This document shows positions 7,370-13,778 of a stretch of DNA of 33,672 nt, piece by piece (position 1 is the first letter of the stretch; every line of letters begins with the position of its first letter). Both the position numbers and the translations under genes were made by a program. The notes below the pieces were generated by a model that made no database searches, was not told where the DNA came from, and saw nothing but the letters and a program-made list of their open reading frames with translations. The stretch covers positions 1-33,672 of the IMG/VR virus record IMGVR_UViG_3300042923_000444; one strand, written 5' to 3'. This DNA is from a virus.

Positions 7370-8566
7370 ATGGCTTACAGCAAGCAGACGTGGGTGAACG
7401 ACGACCCGTCGAAACCGCTCAGCGCCGGGCGGATGACGCACCTTGAAGACGGTCTCTTCATCGCCGCGGCCACGGCTGATTCCGCGGCTGGCGGTGTGAC
7501 CACCCTGAACACGCTTGTCAACTCCGGGCGACTGTCCGAGACTGAACTGGCGAACACCATCGTTGACCAGGCAGTCAGCGCCCGCAACGGACACAAGAAC
7601 GTCTTCCTGGCCGGCGTCATCCGCAACGACGGCGCAGAGTGGGACGTTCTGCCGATCGGCACCAACCACCGCCCGGTGAACATCGACAGCGTGGAGACGC
7701 TCACAGACGGGGACGGAGTCAACGGCTACATCCAGATCAACTACGCCAGCCTCGGAGCGAACACGACGGTCGCGTTCCTCGCAGTCCCTGACGAGACGCT
7801 CGCCTCCCACGGCTTCATCATGGGCACCTCGGTCACCGAGACGAGCACCGCCATCCGAATCTCACAGTCCGCGCGCGCAGCGTCGGATTACGTCTACTAC
7901 GACGGCACGAACTGGGTTTCGCAGGATGGCGTGTTCACGACGATCGCGTTCGATTCCGCGACCGGCAAGCTGGCCCTGACGCATGGGGCTCTCGCCATCC
8001 CGGAGGCGGCGCAGTACGCGGTGAGCATCGCACCGCGCACGAACAAGTACGTCTTCCATGTCGCGGAGAGCAGCAGCCCATTCGCGTCCAACCGGATCGA
8101 CATTCAGATTCGGGACAACACCCCGGAGATCGAGGGCTACGTCAGCTACAACGGTACCGACTGGGTGCTGCCGGCCGCGTTCACTGCCGCGTCTTTCTCG
8201 GCGGGCGTGCTGACGCTGACGCACGCCAGCATCCCCTCGGCCGACGCGCAGAAGGTGGTGCTGACCGGGCGGGGCGCGTACACCCCGAAGGTGAGCACGG
8301 CGAGCTCCCCGACGACGTCCACGCAGGTCAAGGTCGAGTTCTATGACGCATCGGGCGCGCTTGTCACCGTTCCTGACACGTCGTGCCGCGCATACATCCG
8401 CCGTGGCGGCAGCACGCGGCCCCTGGTGACCGCTCCGACCACCGACATGAAGTTCACCGTGACTCACGGTGGCGGTGTCCGCCGCGTGCACCCGGCAGAC
8501 GTGACGACGGCGCTCTACCCGTCGAGCAACATCTGGCTCTTCGGCGTGATGGAGATGCCCGACTAG
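7370..8566 (+). CDS. Tail fibre / receptor-binding-like protein located after lysis genes
   Basis: 398 residues; GAGGAGG precedes ATG 7370. The N-terminus (SKQTWVNDDPSKPLSAGRMTHLEDG) is a conserved attachment segment seen in actinophage minor tail proteins. A beta-rich body holds two related modules: YVYYDGTNWVSQ... with LALTHGALAIPEA (175-212), and YVSYNGTDWVLP... with LTLTHASIPSADA (257-294). It sits downstream of the holin, separated from the main tail operon. Codon choice (more C-ending codons) differs from the tail genes to the left, consistent with mosaic acquisition. It was probably gained or swapped to change host range. Confidence 0.65.
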   Translation: MAYSKQTWVNDDPSKPLSAGRMTHLEDGLFIAAATADSAAGGVTTLNTLVNSGRLSETELANTIVDQAVSARNGHKNVFLAGVIRNDGAEWDVLPIGTNHRPVNIDSVETLTDGDGVNGYIQINYASLGANTTVAFLAVPDETLASHGFIMGTSVTETSTAIRISQSARAASDYVYYDGTNWVSQDGVFTTIAFDSATGKLALTHGALAIPEAAQYAVSIAPRTNKYVFHVAESSSPFASNRIDIQIRDNTPEIEGYVSYNGTDWVLPAAFTAASFSAGVLTLTHASIPSADAQKVVLTGRGAYTPKVSTASSPTTSTQVKVEFYDASGALVTVPDTSCRAYIRRGGSTRPLVTAPTTDMKFTVTHGGGVRRVHPADVTTALYPSSNIWLFGVMEMPD

Positions 8567-8718
8567 ATCGCGGGCGACTGCTGGTCCAGCACCGCGTGTT
8601 CCTCGTTGCAGTACACCTGCATGGGAAGCACGCGGAAGCCCTCATCTTCGGGAACGTGCGCACCGCACTCCGCGCAGCGGGTGGCGGTCTTCCCGAGTAG
8701 CAGCTCCTTCAGTCCCAT
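8563..8718 (-). CDS. Small zinc-binding protein, convergent gene next to attP
   Basis: 51 residues starting MGLKELLLGKTATRCAECGA, with CAEC (15-18) and a second C..H pair (YCNEEH, residues 37-41), a typical treble-clef-like small zinc site. The stop overlaps the stop of the convergent fibre gene by two bases. There is no Shine-Dalgarno before the ATG, but TACGCT lies seven bases upstream, so a leaderless message is possible. It is the only leftward gene in the left half apart from the immunity region and lies beside attP: the position expected for a lysogenically expressed (moron) gene. Function unknown. Confidence 0.65.
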   Translation of the reverse strand: MGLKELLLGKTATRCAECGAHVPEDEGFRVLPMQVYCNEEHAVLDQQSPAI

Positions 8719-8757
8719 GGGCGCCAGCGTAGCCCATCTATCGGACGCAATACTATT

Positions 8758-8797
8758 GACGCCCCGCGTCTCACCTTCGGGTGGGGCGCGGGGCGTC
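8758..8797. terminator. Strong hairpin terminator with TTCG tetraloop
   Basis: Eighteen base pairs (8758-8775 with 8780-8797, three G-T wobbles) enclose a TTCG loop and are followed by TTTCGCGTTTT. It isolates the small leftward gene and the fibre gene from the attP region, and could work in both directions. Confidence 0.85.
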
Positions 8798-8855
8798 TTT
8801 CGCGTTTTGTGCTGTACAGACGGCTACAGGATCAAAGGTGCACCGTAAGGGGTCT

Positions 8856-9109
8856 CGGCTCACGTCCGGGCTTACGAACCCCCGCCCGCGCTGACTGTCC
8901 CGTATGTGCTGAGAGGCCCCTTCCCTAGTGTTTTCTAGGGAAGGGGCCTCTTCTGTGTTGTGCCCCCGACAGGAATCGAACCTGCGACCTTTGGTACCGG
9001 AAACCAACGGAATGGGGTAGGATGAGAGGGTGAGCCGCGGAAAATCAAGGGATTCGGCTCACGTAGAACCCTATAGGCGGGTATAGTATGGCTTACGCGA
9101 TGGCTTACG
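8856..9109. other. attP: Phage attachment site (attP) with core and integrase arm-type sites
   Basis: The core 8961-9009 is, on the minus strand, the 3' part of a tRNA-Arg(CCG): anticodon stem TTGGT/ACCAA with loop TTCCGGT, T-arm GCAGG-TTCGATT-CCTGT, acceptor strand CGGGGGC and discriminator A. No D-arm or 5' acceptor strand follows, so it is not a whole tRNA. Flanking it are repeated octamers GGCTYACG: 8857-8864, 8869-8876, 9056-9063, 9090-9097 and 9102-9109, plus an inverted copy at 9030-9037. These are candidate arm-type sites. CGGCTCACGT is perfect at 8856-8865 and 9055-9064. The integrase gene starts 0.7 kb away. The site is uninterrupted, meaning non-integrated DNA. Confidence 0.8.
8913..8950. 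terminator. Perfect 16-bp hairpin terminator beside attP core
   Basis: GAGGCCCCTTCCCTAG (8913-8928) pairs perfectly with 8935-8950 around a TGTTTT loop, followed by TTCTGTGTTG. It ends ten bases before the tRNA-like core. After integration it would insulate the host tRNA side from phage transcription. Confidence 0.85.
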
Positions 9110-9203
9110 TTACGTCGGAGGCCAGGAGTACCCTCAGAAACAGAAGAAGCCCCCGACCCGATACCGCGGGCCGAGGGCAAGAGCCGACTAGTAAGGAGTC
9201 GAC

Positions 9204-9638
9204 ATGACAGAGTCTACCGAACCGCAGACGCAGCGCATACAACTCTCCCGCCGCGCGGGATGGAAGATGCCCGAGGATGCCGTAAAGGTCAGTCGTGGAA
9301 CGTGGCTCGGTAACCCCTTCCGCGTGTACGAACATTGCAAGGGCCGTGACGGCGACTGGGGCGTGCAGGACACGGGCCGGTTCAACACGAACGTCGGACA
9401 CGGCTGGACGAAGCTCGGCGCGGTGAACTTCGCCATCGCCTGCTACAAGCAACAGTTCGATGAGCACTTCCCGCCCGGGTCCAGCATCCGTGCGCACGTC
9501 GGCGTCTCCATGTACGGCAAGAAGCTTGCGTGCTGGTGCAGACTGGACGACCCGTGCCACGCCGACTTCCTTGTCAGTGTCGCAGAAGAGTGCCGAGACC
9601 TGGCGGCAGCACTCGCCGCCGCCGAGGGGAGTGAGTGA
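9204..9638 (+). CDS. DUF4326 family protein (copy 1)
   Basis: 144 residues; AAGGAG is five bases upstream of ATG 9204. DUF4326 hallmarks are present: 'VSRGTWLGNPFRV' (about 29-41) and the Cys/His cluster 'LACWCRLDDPCHADFL' (about 109-124). The family is widespread in phages and bacteria but has no settled biochemical role; the CWC..CHAD cluster suggests metal binding. A second, shorter copy lies at 18417-18794. It is the first gene right of attP, so it stays next to the host tRNA after integration. The C-terminus ends AAEGSE, encoded by a junction sequence repeated twice more downstream. Confidence 0.75.
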   Translation: MTESTEPQTQRIQLSRRAGWKMPEDAVKVSRGTWLGNPFRVYEHCKGRDGDWGVQDTGRFNTNVGHGWTKLGAVNFAIACYKQQFDEHFPPGSSIRAHVGVSMYGKKLACWCRLDDPCHADFLVSVAEECRDLAAALAAAEGSE

Positions 9639-9790
9639 TGCCCGACAACGTTCGCGAGTTGATAGGCGAGTTGCGGAGACGCGCAATCGAGTACGGTGAC
9701 GGCGGCACCACCCAGGCGTTGCTGTACCGCGCAGCCGAGGCGCTTGAAGCTCTCACCGCCCGCGCCGCCGAGGGGTCCGCTGATGCCTAG
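9638..9790 (+). CDS. Small helical protein between DUF4326 gene and integrase
   Basis: 50 residues (MPDNVRELIGELRRRAIEY...); ATG 9638 overlaps the upstream TGA. Charged and Ala-rich, predicted all-helical, with a second helix YRAAEALEALTARAAEG. The pattern is typical of small 'unit' proteins in actinophage operons. No family recognised. It is supported by the overlap, the strong GC preference at third codon positions and the ribosome-site-bearing junction upstream. Confidence 0.6.
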   Translation: MPDNVRELIGELRRRAIEYGDGGTTQALLYRAAEALEALTARAAEGSADA

Positions 9791-9810
9791 GCCGTTGCCG
9801 CGGAGCCACA

Positions 9811-10965
9811 ATGAGTAAGCCGTACCGGAGGGGTAACGGACTCTGGGCACAAGCCATAGAACTCCCCCCCACCATCGACCCCGAAACCGGGAAACCCAAA
9901 CGCCGCCGCAAAGTCATCTCCCACAAAGACAAAGGCACCGTCATCCGACGCGCCCGCCAAATGCTCCTCCAACTCGAAGAACACGGCGACCTCCCCACCG
10001 ACAACATGACCGTCAACCAATGGTTCGACTACTGGGTGAGAGAGTACGCAGCGAAAACGAGACGCCCGAAAACCCTCGCCTCCTACCAATCCATCATCCG
10101 CAAACAGATCCTCCCCACCATCGGCCACGTGAGGCTGGACAAGCTCACCCCCACCACGATCCGCAAAGTCACCACCGCCATGGACGACGCCGGCCGATCC
10201 TCCACGTATCAACGAAACGCGCACTCCATCATGGCGGCAGCGTTCAAAGACGCGGAGAGGGAAGGACGCATCCGACGCAACCCCGTCGAGCTCGTCCAAG
10301 CCCCCGTCAAAGCCGTCCCCAAACTAGAAGCGCTAACGCTGGAAGAAGCGATCGCGCTCCTCGAAGTGTTCTCCCAATCACCCGAGGGGGCGCTGTGGGC
10401 GACCTTCATCCTCACCGGGGCGAGAAGGGGCGAAGTCATCGGCCTCGAGTGGGACAGGGTCGGAGACGTCCTAGACCTGTCGTGGCAACTCCAACGCATC
10501 ACCAGTGGCGCGCCGATCCCCCCCGGGTTCGAGTACCGGCACCTCACAAACGGGCTGTACCTCACCCGCCCCAAGACGCGTGCAGGGTGGCGTGTGGTGC
10601 CCCTCGTCGACCCCCTCAAGTCCATCCTCGAACGGTACCGGGCAACATCCACGAACCCATACGGGCTACTGTTCACCCGCCCGGATGGGACACCGTTCGA
10701 CCCGGACCACATCACGAAGACGTGGCCCCTCATCCTCGAAGCCGCCGGCATCAACAAGAAGATTCGTTTGCATGACGCCCGACACACCACTGTCGACTTG
10801 CTCTATGCGGCAGGGGTGGACGAGAACGACCTGACCGCGATCATTGGCCACTCGTCTCGGGTGATGTCGCGGGCGTATAAGTCGAAGGCGAGCGTGGACA
10901 GGTTGCGGACTGCGATGTTGCAGCTCTCCGCATCCCTCGGCCATGTCGCCGAGGGGAGTGAGTAA
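9811..10965 (+). CDS. int: Tyrosine-family site-specific integrase
   Basis: 384 residues. Domains: N-terminal arm-binding region (1-60, basic, KRRRKVISHKDKG); core-binding SAM-like domain (65-160, TVNQWFDYWVREYAAKTRRPKTLASY); catalytic domain (175-375). Catalytic residues read as Arg205 (TGARRGEVIGLEW), Lys255 (RPKTRAGWR), His321-x-x-Arg324 (LHDARHT), His347 (IIGHSS) and Tyr356 (SRAYKSK). It recombines attP with the host tRNA-Arg gene; the arm-type repeats at attP suit its N-terminal domain. It is transcribed rightward toward the immunity region. The Xis candidate is at 12715. The first third uses strongly C-ending codons. Confidence 0.95.
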   Translation: MSKPYRRGNGLWAQAIELPPTIDPETGKPKRRRKVISHKDKGTVIRRARQMLLQLEEHGDLPTDNMTVNQWFDYWVREYAAKTRRPKTLASYQSIIRKQILPTIGHVRLDKLTPTTIRKVTTAMDDAGRSSTYQRNAHSIMAAAFKDAEREGRIRRNPVELVQAPVKAVPKLEALTLEEAIALLEVFSQSPEGALWATFILTGARRGEVIGLEWDRVGDVLDLSWQLQRITSGAPIPPGFEYRHLTNGLYLTRPKTRAGWRVVPLVDPLKSILERYRATSTNPYGLLFTRPDGTPFDPDHITKTWPLILEAAGINKKIRLHDARHTTVDLLYAAGVDENDLTAIIGHSSRVMSRAYKSKASVDRLRTAMLQLSASLGHVAEGSE

Positions 10966-11348
10966 TGACGCTCCGCCTCGTGTCACACCCACTACCGGTC
11001 GCGTGGGACGGCCGCGAGGTGAAATGGAGCCGGTGGGAGTCGACAGATGGCATCCACATCTGCCCGCCTCCCAGTGCCCGCTGCGAATGCGGCTCTCCCC
11101 GCGCACCGTTCACTGCAATCGGTCTGCGGGCTGCTGATGTGGGTGCTGGGCGTTTCAAGCGGCGGCACGCGCTCCGCGACCTTCACGCCTGCCGGTGCCC
11201 GGGCTGCGGCCAGGTCGACGTGTGGGACATGGAATCTGACGAGTGGTGGACGCTCGACGAGTCCGACTACGGTCCGGGAGGGTCTACGCCTCCGCCTGAT
11301 TGGGCGGGCGGGCTGTTCGACCTCCTCCCCGCCGAGGGGAGTGAGTAA
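10965..11348 (+). CDS. Cys-rich protein of unknown function
   Basis: 127 residues; ATG 10965 overlaps the integrase stop (TAATG). Two CxC/CxxC elements, 'ARCECG' (about 39-43) and 'ACRCPGCG' (about 75-82), could bind zinc; an acidic aromatic stretch (MESDEWWTLDESDYGPGG) follows. The C-terminus ends LPAEGSE on the repeated gene-junction sequence. Probably a small zinc-binding accessory protein. Family not recognised. Confidence 0.6.
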   Translation: MTLRLVSHPLPVAWDGREVKWSRWESTDGIHICPPPSARCECGSPRAPFTAIGLRAADVGAGRFKRRHALRDLHACRCPGCGQVDVWDMESDEWWTLDESDYGPGGSTPPPDWAGGLFDLLPAEGSE

Positions 11349-11500
11349 TGAGCGCACAACTGGTCGAGGTGCGACTCCTCATCGACGGCAAGACATATGC
11401 CTTCCAGGGTGTCGGAGACGTAGGAGATTCCCTCTTTGCGACGAACGTCGGCCACGCCGTATCGGTAGCCATCCTCGAACACGCCGCCACCGACGTTTAA
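11348..11500 (+). CDS. Small protein of unknown function
   Basis: 50 residues (MSAQLVEVRLLIDGKTYAFQ...); ATG 11348 overlaps the previous stop within the repeated junction GCCGAGGGGAGTGAGTAATG. It appears as a small alpha/beta protein with a beta-hairpin start and a C-terminal helix (AVSVAILEHAA). It is the last gene of the integrase operon; its stop overlaps the end of the leftward RHH gene by four bases. Confidence 0.6.
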   Translation: MSAQLVEVRLLIDGKTYAFQGVGDVGDSLFATNVGHAVSVAILEHAATDV

Positions 11501-11688
11501 GCGCGTCTTTCTTGGTGGTCTCGCACGTGTTCCTCGAGGCAATCCCGGACCATCGCACTCACACCCGTAAACCCCTCCGCCTCCGCAACCACCTTCGAGT
11601 CATCCCACAACTCGTCAGGGACACGGATACCACGGATCGTTGTTGCGGGCTGGTTCGGCATCCTGGACAGCCGGCCTTGCGCGTTCAT
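11497..11688 (-). CDS. Ribbon-helix-helix DNA-binding protein
   Basis: 63 residues. TTIRGIRVPDELWDDSKVVA followed by GFTGVSAMVRDCLEEHV fits the Arc/MetJ/CopG RHH fold: beta-strand (RGIRVP), helix A, turn (EGFTG), helix B. An in-frame Met at position 10 is an alternative start. A near-consensus leftward promoter lies 34 bp upstream and GGGGAAGG is a plausible ribosome site. RHH proteins dimerise and bind operators; two adjacent palindromes at 11783-11812 are candidate sites. Likely a repressor or auxiliary regulator expressed in the lysogen. Confidence 0.8.
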   Translation of the reverse strand: MNAQGRLSRMPNQPATTIRGIRVPDELWDDSKVVAEAEGFTGVSAMVRDCLEEHVRDHQERRA

Positions 11689-11721
11689 ACAGCTTCACCT
11701 TCCCCTTCGGGGTAACCGCCC

Positions 11722-11750
11722 AACATACCCCCGTGCCGTGTGCCGTTCAA
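11722..11750 (-). promoter_or_regulatory. Leftward promoter of RHH gene
   Basis: On the minus strand TTGAAC (11750-11745), exactly 17 bp, then TATGTT (11727-11722). The start would lie about 25-30 bases before the ATG at 11688. A CCCC-TTC-GGGG mini-hairpin (11702-11712) overlaps the ribosome site and could modulate translation. Confidence 0.7.
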
Positions 11751-11782
11751 CAGGTCGCTAGCTAAGTTGTCCTACTAGCACA

Positions 11783-11812
11783 TCTGTTCATACAGACGTG
11801 AGCGTTCTCACG
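11783..11812. promoter_or_regulatory. Two adjacent palindromes, candidate operators
   Basis: TCTGTTCATACAGA (11783-11796) and CGTGAGCGTTCTCACG (11797-11812) are perfect inverted repeats abutting each other, upstream of the RHH promoter. A weak rightward promoter (TTGTCC 11767-11772, TACAGA 11791-11796) would overlap the first. They are good candidates for binding by the RHH or HTH protein. Confidence 0.5.
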
Positions 11813-11964
11813 GTACCCTCACGGGCCGTGATCAAATCGTTATCAACCCGTGTCGGTCATATGGGGGGCATCTGCGCATTCTGCTCGGAAATCGTTCCCT
11901 TGAATGTCGGCGGCATCCCATACCCTCACCTCAAGACCCTTCCGCCGGGACGCTCCCCACGAGT

Positions 11965-11992
11965 GATAGCCCCCCGACGACAGGGGGCTATC
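11965..11992 (+). terminator. Ten-bp hairpin upstream of a small Cys-rich gene
   Basis: GATAGCCCCC (11965-11974) pairs with GGGGGCTATC (11983-11992) around an 8-nt loop. There is no T-run. It sits 17 bp before ATG 12009, so it could be an attenuator or 5'-UTR element. Apart from the palindromes and this hairpin, I see no gene in 11689-12008. Confidence 0.45.
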
Positions 11993-12008
11993 CATACTCG
12001 GGGGAATC

Positions 12009-12173
12009 ATGGAAACGCGAACCTGCGCACCCAAATACGCTGCCTGCTACAGCCTCTGCCCACTGGCGGGCATGCAACAGGACTGCCCAACCGTACGCGA
12101 GGTGTACGAGGCGTGCGAAGCCGCTGGGGTCAGTCCTCTGACCGTTCTGCTCGCAACTGAGCTCGCAGCGTGA
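12009..12173 (+). CDS. Small Cys-rich protein in the immunity region
   Basis: 54 residues (METRTCAPKYAACYSLCPLA...), with five cysteines at about 6, 13, 17, 26 and 38 and a helical C-terminus (VSPLTVLLATELAA). GGGGGAAT precedes the ATG. Third codon positions are GC-rich as in real genes of this phage. The last 44 bp overlap, tail-to-tail, the end of the leftward HTH gene, so one of the two messages could act antisense on the other. Function unknown. Confidence 0.5.
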   Translation: METRTCAPKYAACYSLCPLAGMQQDCPTVREVYEACEAAGVSPLTVLLATELAA

Positions 12174-12414
12174 GTTCCTCCATCGTCAACCCGATCGCGT
12201 CGAGGATCGCGTAGACGGTCTTCAAACGAATGTCGGTCTTGCCGAGTAGGTTGTCTCGCAGGCTGTAGTAGTTCATCCCGATCGCATCCGCGACCTTCGG
12301 GACGGAAGATTCTGCCTTGACCGCTGCGTGCAGCTCAGCGACGAGGTCGTCAAGGTCGGGCGTTCGCATGGAGTTCATCGTATTCGCTTTCCGTGCGATC
12401 TTGATGGCGGTCAT
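12130..12414 (-). CDS. HTH transcriptional regulator, probable immunity repressor
   Basis: 94 residues from ATG 12414 (MTAIKIARKANTM...), or 82 from ATG 12378, which has GGAAAG upstream; a longer frame to 12522 would run through the opposing promoter and is unlikely. The HTH reads VPKVADAIGMNYYSLRDNLL, then GKTDIRLKTVYAILDAIGLT, as in small Cro/CI-like proteins. It is transcribed away from the Cro-like gene at 12515, the classic divergent repressor/Cro layout. It probably binds the inverted CCCCAAA sites in between. It has no dimerisation/cleavage domain, so induction would not be by LexA-type self-cleavage. Confidence 0.75.
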   Translation of the reverse strand: MTAIKIARKANTMNSMRTPDLDDLVAELHAAVKAESSVPKVADAIGMNYYSLRDNLLGKTDIRLKTVYAILDAIGLTMEELTLRAQLRAERSED

Positions 12415-12466
12415 GCACTGATAGAGGCAGGTTCTAGGGCCGCTGATACAAGCAGTTGGGTGTTTT

Positions 12467-12512
12467 CCCCAAAAAGTAGTTGACATGGGTGTAGCCCCCC
12501 AGTAGTTTGGGG
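12467..12512 (+). promoter_or_regulatory. Early rightward promoter with operator-like inverted repeat
   Basis: TTGACA (12480-12485), 17 bp, TAGTTT (12503-12508), and ATG 12515 six bases later: a consensus promoter producing a leaderless mRNA. CCCCAAA (12467-12473) and TTTGGGG (12506-12512) form an inverted repeat that brackets the promoter and includes part of the -10, a natural repressor target. Confidence 0.8.
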
Positions 12513-12514
12513 TT

Positions 12515-12715
12515 ATGACCAAGGTTCAACCCCCCGAGGAGCGGTTCGCGGCGGCTGTCGGCGCGAAGCTCGAGGAGCAGCAGCGCAGTGTTGCGTGGCT
12601 GTCCCGGCAGATCGGTGCCGCCCCGTCCACCATCGGCTACCAGTTGCGGAAGCCGGCGTCCCTCTCCCTCCGCCATGCGTGCGCTATGCGTGACGCGCTG
12701 GGGGTGGAACTCTGA
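12515..12715 (+). CDS. Cro-like HTH protein
   Basis: 66 residues (MTKVQPPEERFAAAVGAKLEE...). HTH: 'SVAWLSRQIGAAPSTIGYQL' followed by 'SLRHACAMRDALGVEL', typical of Cro/CI-type XRE domains. It is the first gene of the early rightward operon, starting six bases after the -10 with no ribosome site, hence leaderless translation. Divergent from the HTH gene at 12130. Probably opposes the repressor and favours lytic growth. Confidence 0.75.
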   Translation: MTKVQPPEERFAAAVGAKLEEQQRSVAWLSRQIGAAPSTIGYQLRKPASLSLRHACAMRDALGVEL

Positions 12716-12894
12716 TGTCCTCGATCGCTTACGACTATGAGGGTGCTGCTGCTCAGGCCGGCGTCGCCGTGTCGAAGATCAAACTCGCCGTCCGCGAGGG
12801 GACCCTTGCCGCGAAGTATTGGGGTAAGGACGTGCTGATTCAGCACACCGAGCTGGAGGCGTTTATCGAGTCGCTTCCGTCGGAGCGTGCGTGA
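12715..12894 (+). CDS. xis: Excisionase-like MerR/HTH_17 protein
   Basis: 59 residues; ATG 12715 overlaps the previous stop. 'YDYEGAAAQAGVAVSKIKLA' then 'VREGTLAAKYWGKDVLIQHT', 'ELEAFIESLP' is the classic winged-helix excisionase (HTH_17) pattern: A-a--aGVs...i..ai..G.l.A.r.g....I....L..ei. In phages such proteins direct integrase toward excision. It is second in the early operon, so it would be made on induction together with the Cro-like protein. The assignment to Xis, as opposed to another HTH_17 regulator, is by context. Confidence 0.75.
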   Translation: MSSIAYDYEGAAAQAGVAVSKIKLAVREGTLAAKYWGKDVLIQHTELEAFIESLPSERA

Positions 12895-13127
12895 TGCGCG
12901 CCGTGATCGCTGTCCTCGCGGTCGGGTTCCTCCTCGCGGGTGGGATCGGTTCGTTCCTCACGTGGGCGAACACGGACCCCGAACAGTGGGCACCGAACGG
13001 GTGGTGGCTGATCGCCGCTATCGGGGTCGTGTTGGCGTTCGCTGACTGGGTCGCGGAGGAACGTTCTGTGAATGAGCGTGCCCCTATTGCCCCGGTCGAC
13101 CCGGACTACCTGGAGGACTGGTCATGA
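12894..13127 (+). CDS. Small membrane protein (two TM segments)
   Basis: 77 residues; I choose ATG 12894 (overlapping the previous TGA) over the GTG one codon upstream. Hydrophobic segments at about 2-24 (RAVIAVLAVGFLLAGGIGSF) and 38-57 (WWLIAAIGVVLAFADWVA), then an acidic cytoplasmic-type tail (PVDPDYLEDWS). The next gene overlaps by four bases. Possibly a superinfection-exclusion type protein given the early-operon, immunity-adjacent position, but this is inference only. Confidence 0.65.
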   Translation: MRAVIAVLAVGFLLAGGIGSFLTWANTDPEQWAPNGWWLIAAIGVVLAFADWVAEERSVNERAPIAPVDPDYLEDWS

Positions 13128-13249
13128 GTGATCGTGAGGTGGCGTTCGGTCAGTTCCTCGCAACCCTCGAGCCGATGGGTGAACTGGCAACCGAACTGGC
13201 GCAGTGCATCTTCAACGCCGGCGCCGACTGGCAGGCGGCACAGTCATGA
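13124..13249 (+). CDS. 41-residue helical protein
   Basis: ATG 13124 overlaps the previous stop by ATGA, and its own stop overlaps the next ATG in the same way. The sequence (MSDREVAFGQFLATLEPMGE...) looks like an amphipathic helix pair. No family recognised; supported by two coupling overlaps. Confidence 0.55.
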   Translation: MSDREVAFGQFLATLEPMGELATELAQCIFNAGADWQAAQS

Positions 13250-13509
13250 ACGTCTCGGTTCTGGCGGCTGGTGCCCGCGTGTATCTGGTTCACAACACCC
13301 CGGAACACGCACACGACCGTGTCGCACCCCAACACGTCACCTACCTCGGAACCAACACGGTCGGCGCGGTTGTCGAGTCGCGGGGGACTGTGCACACGAT
13401 CCGGTGGGACGACCCGGACTGGTACATCGCGGACGTTCACACGTTGTCTGCGTTCACGGTCGGGGATGAGGAACCCGATTTGCGGGGAACACCCCCAGAC
13501 CTCGAATAA
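13246..13509 (+). CDS. Small protein of unknown function
   Basis: 87 residues from ATG 13246 (MNVSVLAAGARVYLVHN...). The protein is beta-rich: VGAVVESRGTVHTIRWDDPDW looks like a small SH3-like barrel of the kind found in many actinophage early genes ('V..I.WDD.....V....L'). Acidic tail. Coupled to the preceding gene by ATGA. Function unknown. Confidence 0.6.
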   Translation: MNVSVLAAGARVYLVHNTPEHAHDRVAPQHVTYLGTNTVGAVVESRGTVHTIRWDDPDWYIADVHTLSAFTVGDEEPDLRGTPPDLE

Positions 13510-13583
13510 CCCCGGTTTCTGCTGCCGATTCGTCGGTGGCTTGGCCACAGCACACCCAAAAACAAGCAAAAGGAGCAGGACAA

Positions 13584-13778
13584 ATGGCAGCAGGAGCAGC
13601 AGACCGCGCGAAGAACGCGGCAATGGCGGCGGACCTCAAGCGGCGTGGCATCTACCACGGGATGCGGCAGGGGCCGGGGCCTCGCCACAACAACATCCCC
13701 GTGAACGAGCCGGGCAGCGCGGCCTACCGGCGGCTCATGGCGAAGCTGCGGCATCCGGGCCGCGGCTACGGGAACTAG
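13584..13778 (+). CDS. Small basic protein of unknown function
   Basis: 64 residues; AAAAGGAG is eight bases before ATG 13584. Ala/Lys/Arg-rich N-terminus (GAADRAKNAAMAADLKRRG), then GPGPRHNNIPVNEPGSAAYR. Very basic; nucleic-acid binding is plausible but not shown. It ends the first early gene cluster: a 685-bp non-coding block follows. Confidence 0.6.
   Translation: MAAGAADRAKNAAMAADLKRRGIYHGMRQGPGPRHNNIPVNEPGSAAYRRLMAKLRHPGRGYGN

Noticed and set aside
8961-9009. A tRNA-Arg(CCG) gene
   Set aside because: Only the 3' part from the anticodon arm on is present. No D-arm or 5' acceptor strand follows, so it is the attP core and not a working tRNA.
12415-12522. N-terminal extension of the leftward HTH protein to 12522
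   Set aside because: It would code through the rightward promoter and operator and overlap the Cro-like start. Internal Mets at 12414 or 12378 are more plausible.
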